Shown here one piece after another: positions 5,275-8,320 of a DNA stretch of 8,320 bases (its first letter is position 1; each line of letters opens with the position of its first letter). The stretch spans positions 1 through 8,320 of the forward strand of contig JAQRMT010000064.1 in the NCBI GenBank assembly GCA_028599035.1. The letters run 5' to 3'. Under the pieces are notes generated by a model. It had not been told where the DNA came from. It was given only the letters and a program-made list of their open reading frames with translations, and searched no databases. This DNA is from Gammaproteobacteria bacterium (GTDB taxonomy: Bacteria; Pseudomonadota; Gammaproteobacteria; PS1; Pseudothioglobaceae). The translations under genes and the position numbers were made by a program.

Positions 5275-7185
5275 ATGTATCCAATTGCAAAATCAGACAG
5301 AACTCCACTTATTAATGAAAAAACTTATGAGGCGATGTATCAAGAATCCATTGAGAATCCTGATGAATTTTGGTCTAAGCAAGCCAAGGAATTTTTAGAT
5401 TGGGATAAGGACTGGGATACCACTTCTAATGTGGATTATCACAAGGGTTTGATTGAATGGTTTAAAGGCGGCGAGTTGAATGTGGCTTATAATTGTATTG
5501 ATAGACACCTACCACAGCGTGCCAATCAAACAGCAATTATTTGGGAAGGTGATAATCCTGAAGTTAGCCAAAATGTCACTTACCAACAGTTGCACGATGA
5601 AGTGGCAAAACTCGCCAATGGACTGAAAAAACTCGGTGTTAAAAAAGGCGATAGAGTGTGTATTTATATGCCGATGATTTTGCAAGCCAGTTATGCCATG
5701 CTGGCATGTGCGAGAATTGGTGCAATCCACAGCGTGGTATTTGGTGGTTTTTCCCCTGAGGCACTCAAAGATAGAATCTTGAATTCTGAATGTAAGATAG
5801 TTATTACAGCAGATGAAGGGTTGCGCGGCGGTAGGTCAACCCCACTTAAAGCCAATGTAGATATTGCCGTGGCAGCTTGTGATTGTGTAGACACGGTGAT
5901 TGTTGCACAAAACACCAAAGGCGATGTGGCGTGGGGTGATAAAGATGTTTGGTATCATGATTTAGTTGAGGATATGTCAAATGAATGTCCGTGTGAGTCG
6001 TTTGATGCGGAAACGCCACTCTTTATTCTTTACACTTCGGGTTCAACAGGAAAGCCCAAGGGTGTATTGCACACCACAGGTGGTTATTTGTTGTATGCAG
6101 CTATGACGCATAAATATGCATTTGATTATCAAGAAGGAGATGTTTATTGGTGTACAGCGGATGTTGGCTGGGTGACGGGGCATTCGTACATTGTCTATGG
6201 CCCATTGGCAAACGGCGCAACTACGCTGATGTTTGAAGGCATTCCAACTTATCCAGATGCGGCTCGTTTTTGGCAGGTGATCGACAAACATCAGGTTAAT
6301 TCGTTTTACACAGCACCGACCGCCATTCGTGCGTTAATGGGTGCGGGGGATGATTTTGTGGATAAAACCAACCGTTCTAGCCTAAGAATTTTAGGCACAG
6401 TGGGTGAGCCAATCAACCCTGAGGCATGGGAGTGGTATTATCACAAAATTGGTAACGGCAATTGTCCGGTCGTTGATACTTGGTGGCAAACTGAAACAGG
6501 CGGACATATGATTTTACCACTGCCTTATGCCACCGCTTTAAAACCCGGTTCAGCTAGCAAGCCATTTTTCGGCATTGAACCACAAATTGTGAACGAACAA
6601 GGCGATATTCTTGAAGGTGAGGCAGAGGGAATTTTGGTCATGTCTCGCTCATGGCCAGGGCAAATGCGCACGCTTTACAACAATCACGAGCGTTTTATGG
6701 AGGCTTATTTTTCCACCTTTCCAGGTAAGTATTTTGCAGGTGATGGTGTGAAAAGGGATAAGGATGGCTATTATTGGATTACAGGCAGGGTTGATGATGT
6801 TTTAAACATCTCAGGACATCGTTTAGGAACTGCAGAGATTGAGTCGGCTTTGGTGCTGCACAAAGATGTTTCTGAGGCGGCAGTGGTCGGTTATCCGCAC
6901 GATATTAAAGGACAAGGAATTTACGCCTATGTGTCTGTTATTAACGGCGTTGAACCAACTGATGAATTAAAAATCGAACTAGTCAAACAAGTTCGTGGCG
7001 AAATCGGTCCAATTGCCAATGTTGATAAAATTCAATTTTCCCCTAGTTTACCTAAAACTCGCTCAGGTAAGATTATGCGTCGAATTTTAAGAAAAATTGC
7101 CGAGAATGATTACGATAATTTAGGTGATATTTCTACGCTAGCAGAGCCAGAAGTAGTGGATGATTTAATTCAAAATAGAGTCTAG
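5275..7185 (+). CDS. acs: Acetyl-coenzyme A synthetase (acetate-CoA ligase, AMP-forming)
   Basis: Acs activates acetate with ATP and CoA through acetyl-AMP to give acetyl-CoA, AMP and pyrophosphate in the cytoplasm. The 636-residue protein is full length for the family (about 650). It shows the AMP-forming signature YTSGSTGKPKG (253-263), the acetate-pocket block DTWWQTETGG (401-410), YFAGDG (486-491), the hinge region GRVDDVLNISGHRLGT (504-519), and C-terminal PKTRSGKIMRR (593-603). K599 in that last motif is the lysine whose acetylation inactivates Acs in Salmonella. The N-terminal LINEKTYEAMYQESIENPDE is also typical. The start is fixed by an in-frame TGA at 5260-5262 with no other usual start codon between. 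No Shine-Dalgarno is visible before it. The gene lies 65 bases after the exonuclease gene, downstream of a probable acetate symporter, which supports a role in acetate assimilation. No Pat-type acetyltransferase or CobB deacetylase is present in the window. Confidence 0.97.
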   Translation: MYPIAKSDRTPLINEKTYEAMYQESIENPDEFWSKQAKEFLDWDKDWDTTSNVDYHKGLIEWFKGGELNVAYNCIDRHLPQRANQTAIIWEGDNPEVSQNVTYQQLHDEVAKLANGLKKLGVKKGDRVCIYMPMILQASYAMLACARIGAIHSVVFGGFSPEALKDRILNSECKIVITADEGLRGGRSTPLKANVDIAVAACDCVDTVIVAQNTKGDVAWGDKDVWYHDLVEDMSNECPCESFDAETPLFILYTSGSTGKPKGVLHTTGGYLLYAAMTHKYAFDYQEGDVYWCTADVGWVTGHSYIVYGPLANGATTLMFEGIPTYPDAARFWQVIDKHQVNSFYTAPTAIRALMGAGDDFVDKTNRSSLRILGTVGEPINPEAWEWYYHKIGNGNCPVVDTWWQTETGGHMILPLPYATALKPGSASKPFFGIEPQIVNEQGDILEGEAEGILVMSRSWPGQMRTLYNNHERFMEAYFSTFPGKYFAGDGVKRDKDGYYWITGRVDDVLNISGHRLGTAEIESALVLHKDVSEAAVVGYPHDIKGQGIYAYVSVINGVEPTDELKIELVKQVRGEIGPIANVDKIQFSPSLPKTRSGKIMRRILRKIAENDYDNLGDISTLAEPEVVDDLIQNRV

Positions 7186-7195
7186 CAATGTAAAT

Positions 7196-7825
7196 ATGAA
7201 TCAATTGCTTGTAAATCTTTATTGGATAACATTACTCGCTGTTATTGCATCATCAGCTTCTGGGGTTTTAAAAGCTGGATTTAAAAAGTTTGATTTGTTT
7301 GGTGTTATTATTATTGCTATCACTACGGGGCTTGGTGGAGGTTCTTTGCGAGATTTACTGCTTAGTAGAGAGGTGTTTTGGGTTATTGACCAAGTGTTTT
7401 TTATTGCATCGCTTTCAAGTGCGATTTTTATGTTTATCGCTGCAAGAATTTTTGCTATTCCGCAAAAACTTTTCTTAATTATGGACGCTGCAGGTTTAGC
7501 AACTTTTGGTATTGCAGGGACTTTGGTGGCAATCATGATGGGTATCCCACCTCTTCTGGCAAGTTTTATGGGTGTATTGACAGGAGCAATGGGTGGTATT
7601 TTGCGCGATGTCTTGTGTGGCGAGTCACCCACGGTGTTTAATTCACAACTATATGCAACGGTTTTATGGTTGGGCTCTTTGCTGTTTATCGTTTTGTTAA
7701 ATCTAAGTCAAAACATTGTGTTTTCAGCTACTATTGCGGGTTTTTGTATGTTTATAGTCAGGCTTTTAGCTGTTTATTTTGATCTTAGTTTGCCAAAGTT
7801 CCGTTTTAAGAAAGCCCCCGAATAA
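7196..7825 (+). CDS. UPF0126/TRIC-type trimeric cation channel family membrane protein
   Basis: This 209-residue integral membrane protein is full length for the UPF0126 family (YicG/YadS-like), whose fold matches trimeric intracellular cation (TRIC) channels. It consists of two homologous three-helix repeats, at about residues 5-85 and 93-170, plus a seventh helix at about 172-195. Each repeat carries the glycine-rich kink motif, GLGGGSLRDLLL (45-56) and GAMGGILRDVLCG (130-142). The tail (KFRFKKAPE) is basic and probably cytoplasmic. The gene starts 10 bases after acs, so co-transcription is likely even though no Shine-Dalgarno is visible; coupling to acs translation would explain that. Homologues are variously described as potassium-type cation channels, and some have been proposed to carry small organic molecules such as glycine. 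The substrate here cannot be read from sequence, and the link to acetate metabolism may only be positional. Confidence 0.9.
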   Translation: MNQLLVNLYWITLLAVIASSASGVLKAGFKKFDLFGVIIIAITTGLGGGSLRDLLLSREVFWVIDQVFFIASLSSAIFMFIAARIFAIPQKLFLIMDAAGLATFGIAGTLVAIMMGIPPLLASFMGVLTGAMGGILRDVLCGESPTVFNSQLYATVLWLGSLLFIVLLNLSQNIVFSATIAGFCMFIVRLLAVYFDLSLPKFRFKKAPE

Positions 7826-7846
7826 AGCAACAAGTAAGTTCAACTT

Positions 7847-8320
7847 TTATTTTTGTAACCAAGTGGCGACTTGCTTGGCGTAATAAGTGAGCACTGCGTC
7901 CGCACCTGCACGCTTAAAACTCATTAGCGTTTCTAGCACCACTTTTTTTTCATCAATCCAGCCGTTTTGTGCAGCAGCCTTGAGTATGGCGTATTCGCCG
8001 CTGACATGATAGGCGAAAGTTGGCATACCAAAGGTTTGTTTGATGCGATAAACAATATCAAGATAGGGTAAACCGGGTTTAATCATCACCATATCAGCGC
8101 CTTCATCAATATCTAAACCGACTTCACGAATGGCTTCATCAGAGTTGGCAGGATCCATTTGGTAGGTTTCTTTGCTGGATTTTCCTAGGTTTTTAGCCGA
8201 ACCCACTGCATCACGAAAAGGTCCGTAATAATTTGAAGCATATTTGGCAGAATATGCCAAGATATTGGTATGAATAAACCCCTCTTCTTCAAGCGCTTCA
8301 CGAATAGCGCCAATGCGACC
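7847..8320 (-). CDS. hemB: Delta-aminolevulinic acid dehydratase (porphobilinogen synthase), C-terminal part
   Basis: HemB condenses two 5-aminolevulinate molecules to porphobilinogen, the second common step of tetrapyrrole (haem) synthesis, in the cytoplasm. The 157 visible codons are the C-terminal half; the frame stays open to the right edge, so about 170 N-terminal residues lie outside. Both Schiff-base lysines are present. One is in ILAYSAKYAS (visible residues 20-29, lysine 26) and the other in MVMIKPGLPYLDIV (77-90, lysine 81). Other HemB blocks are GRIGAIREAL at the edge, YYGPFRDAVGS (31-41), DPANSDEAIREVGLDI (56-71), YHVSGEY (104-110) and GADAVLTYYAKQVA (139-152). The TTG at 8258-8260 is an internal leucine codon, not the start. 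The gene converges on the TRIC-type gene with 21 bases between stop codons, and I see no convincing terminator there. Confidence 0.97.
   Translation of the reverse strand, partial: GRIGAIREALEEEGFIHTNILAYSAKYASNYYGPFRDAVGSAKNLGKSSKETYQMDPANSDEAIREVGLDIDEGADMVMIKPGLPYLDIVYRIKQTFGMPTFAYHVSGEYAILKAAAQNGWIDEKKVVLETLMSFKRAGADAVLTYYAKQVATWLQK

Noticed and set aside
5509..6291. Three antisense open frames inside acs (5509-5730, 5691-5918, 6043-6291)
   Set aside because: All are shadows of a clear acetyl-CoA synthetase frame.
7188..7193. ATG directly followed by TAA just before the TRIC-type start
   Set aside because: It could act as a minimal start-stop element, but a chance occurrence in AT-rich DNA is more likely and nothing supports a regulatory role.
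7290..7478. Same-strand 62-codon open frame inside the TRIC-type gene
   Set aside because: It is Leu/Phe/Cys-rich and out of frame with a well-supported membrane protein gene, with no ribosome site.
7219..7632. Antisense open frame of 137 codons opposite the TRIC-type gene
   Set aside because: Its composition follows from the sense strand (Lys/Pro/Ile rich, no domain), and it lies wholly within a well-supported family gene.
7836..7854. Possible terminator between the convergent TRIC-type and hemB genes
   Set aside because: AAGTT-C-AACTT is followed by a T-rich stretch, but the one-base loop and AT-rich five-base arms would not make a stable hairpin.
7860..7873. Inverted repeat CAAGT-GGCG-ACTTG
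   Set aside because: It lies within hemB coding sequence, has only five pairs and no following T run.
8258..8260. TTG as a start of a 137-codon protein on the minus strand
   Set aside because: The frame continues upstream to the window edge with HemB-specific residues (GRIGAIREAL), so this is an internal leucine.

Overview
This AT-rich window looks like the chromosome of a low-GC gammaproteobacterium. I base that on the HemB, Acs and VC_2705-type symporter sequences and on the gene neighbourhood. A marine or symbiotic sulfur-oxidiser lineage (SUP05/Thioglobus-like) would fit the base composition and gene content, but that placement is inference. I see no mobile element, CRISPR array, tRNA or rRNA. 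Coding density is very high; the longest gap inside the window is 73 bases, and a 112-base leader opens it.

Layout: (1) Positions 1-112 hold a leader with a plausible sigma-70 promoter, a short upstream palindrome and overlapping AT-rich inverted repeats. (2) Positions 113-2140 hold a two-gene transporter unit: a small DUF4212 membrane protein and a large sodium:solute symporter of the VC_2705 (acetate-permease-like) type. A textbook intrinsic terminator closes this unit at about 2160-2189. (3) Positions 2214-5209 hold three tightly packed genes: a membrane-anchored extracytoplasmic protein of unknown function, a cNMP-like/CBS/DUF294 nucleotidyltransferase-like protein, and a DEDDh 3'-5' exonuclease. 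The last two overlap by four bases. (4) Positions 5275-7825 hold acs (acetyl-CoA synthetase) and, 10 bases later, a two-repeat UPF0126/TRIC-type membrane protein. (5) On the opposite strand, the C-terminal half of hemB converges on this block and runs off the right edge.

How the genes may work together: the symporter pair would import a small carboxylate, probably acetate, and Acs would convert it to acetyl-CoA. The DUF294 protein and the exonuclease recur beside such symporters and acs in other Proteobacteria (from memory, not checked here). This suggests a sensor or regulator attached to acetate uptake, but its reaction is unknown. That DUF294/exonuclease pair, with its atypical cNMP pocket and Glu-containing Exo II motif, is the least understood part of the window. 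The rest is ordinary metabolism, and I found no clearly new system.
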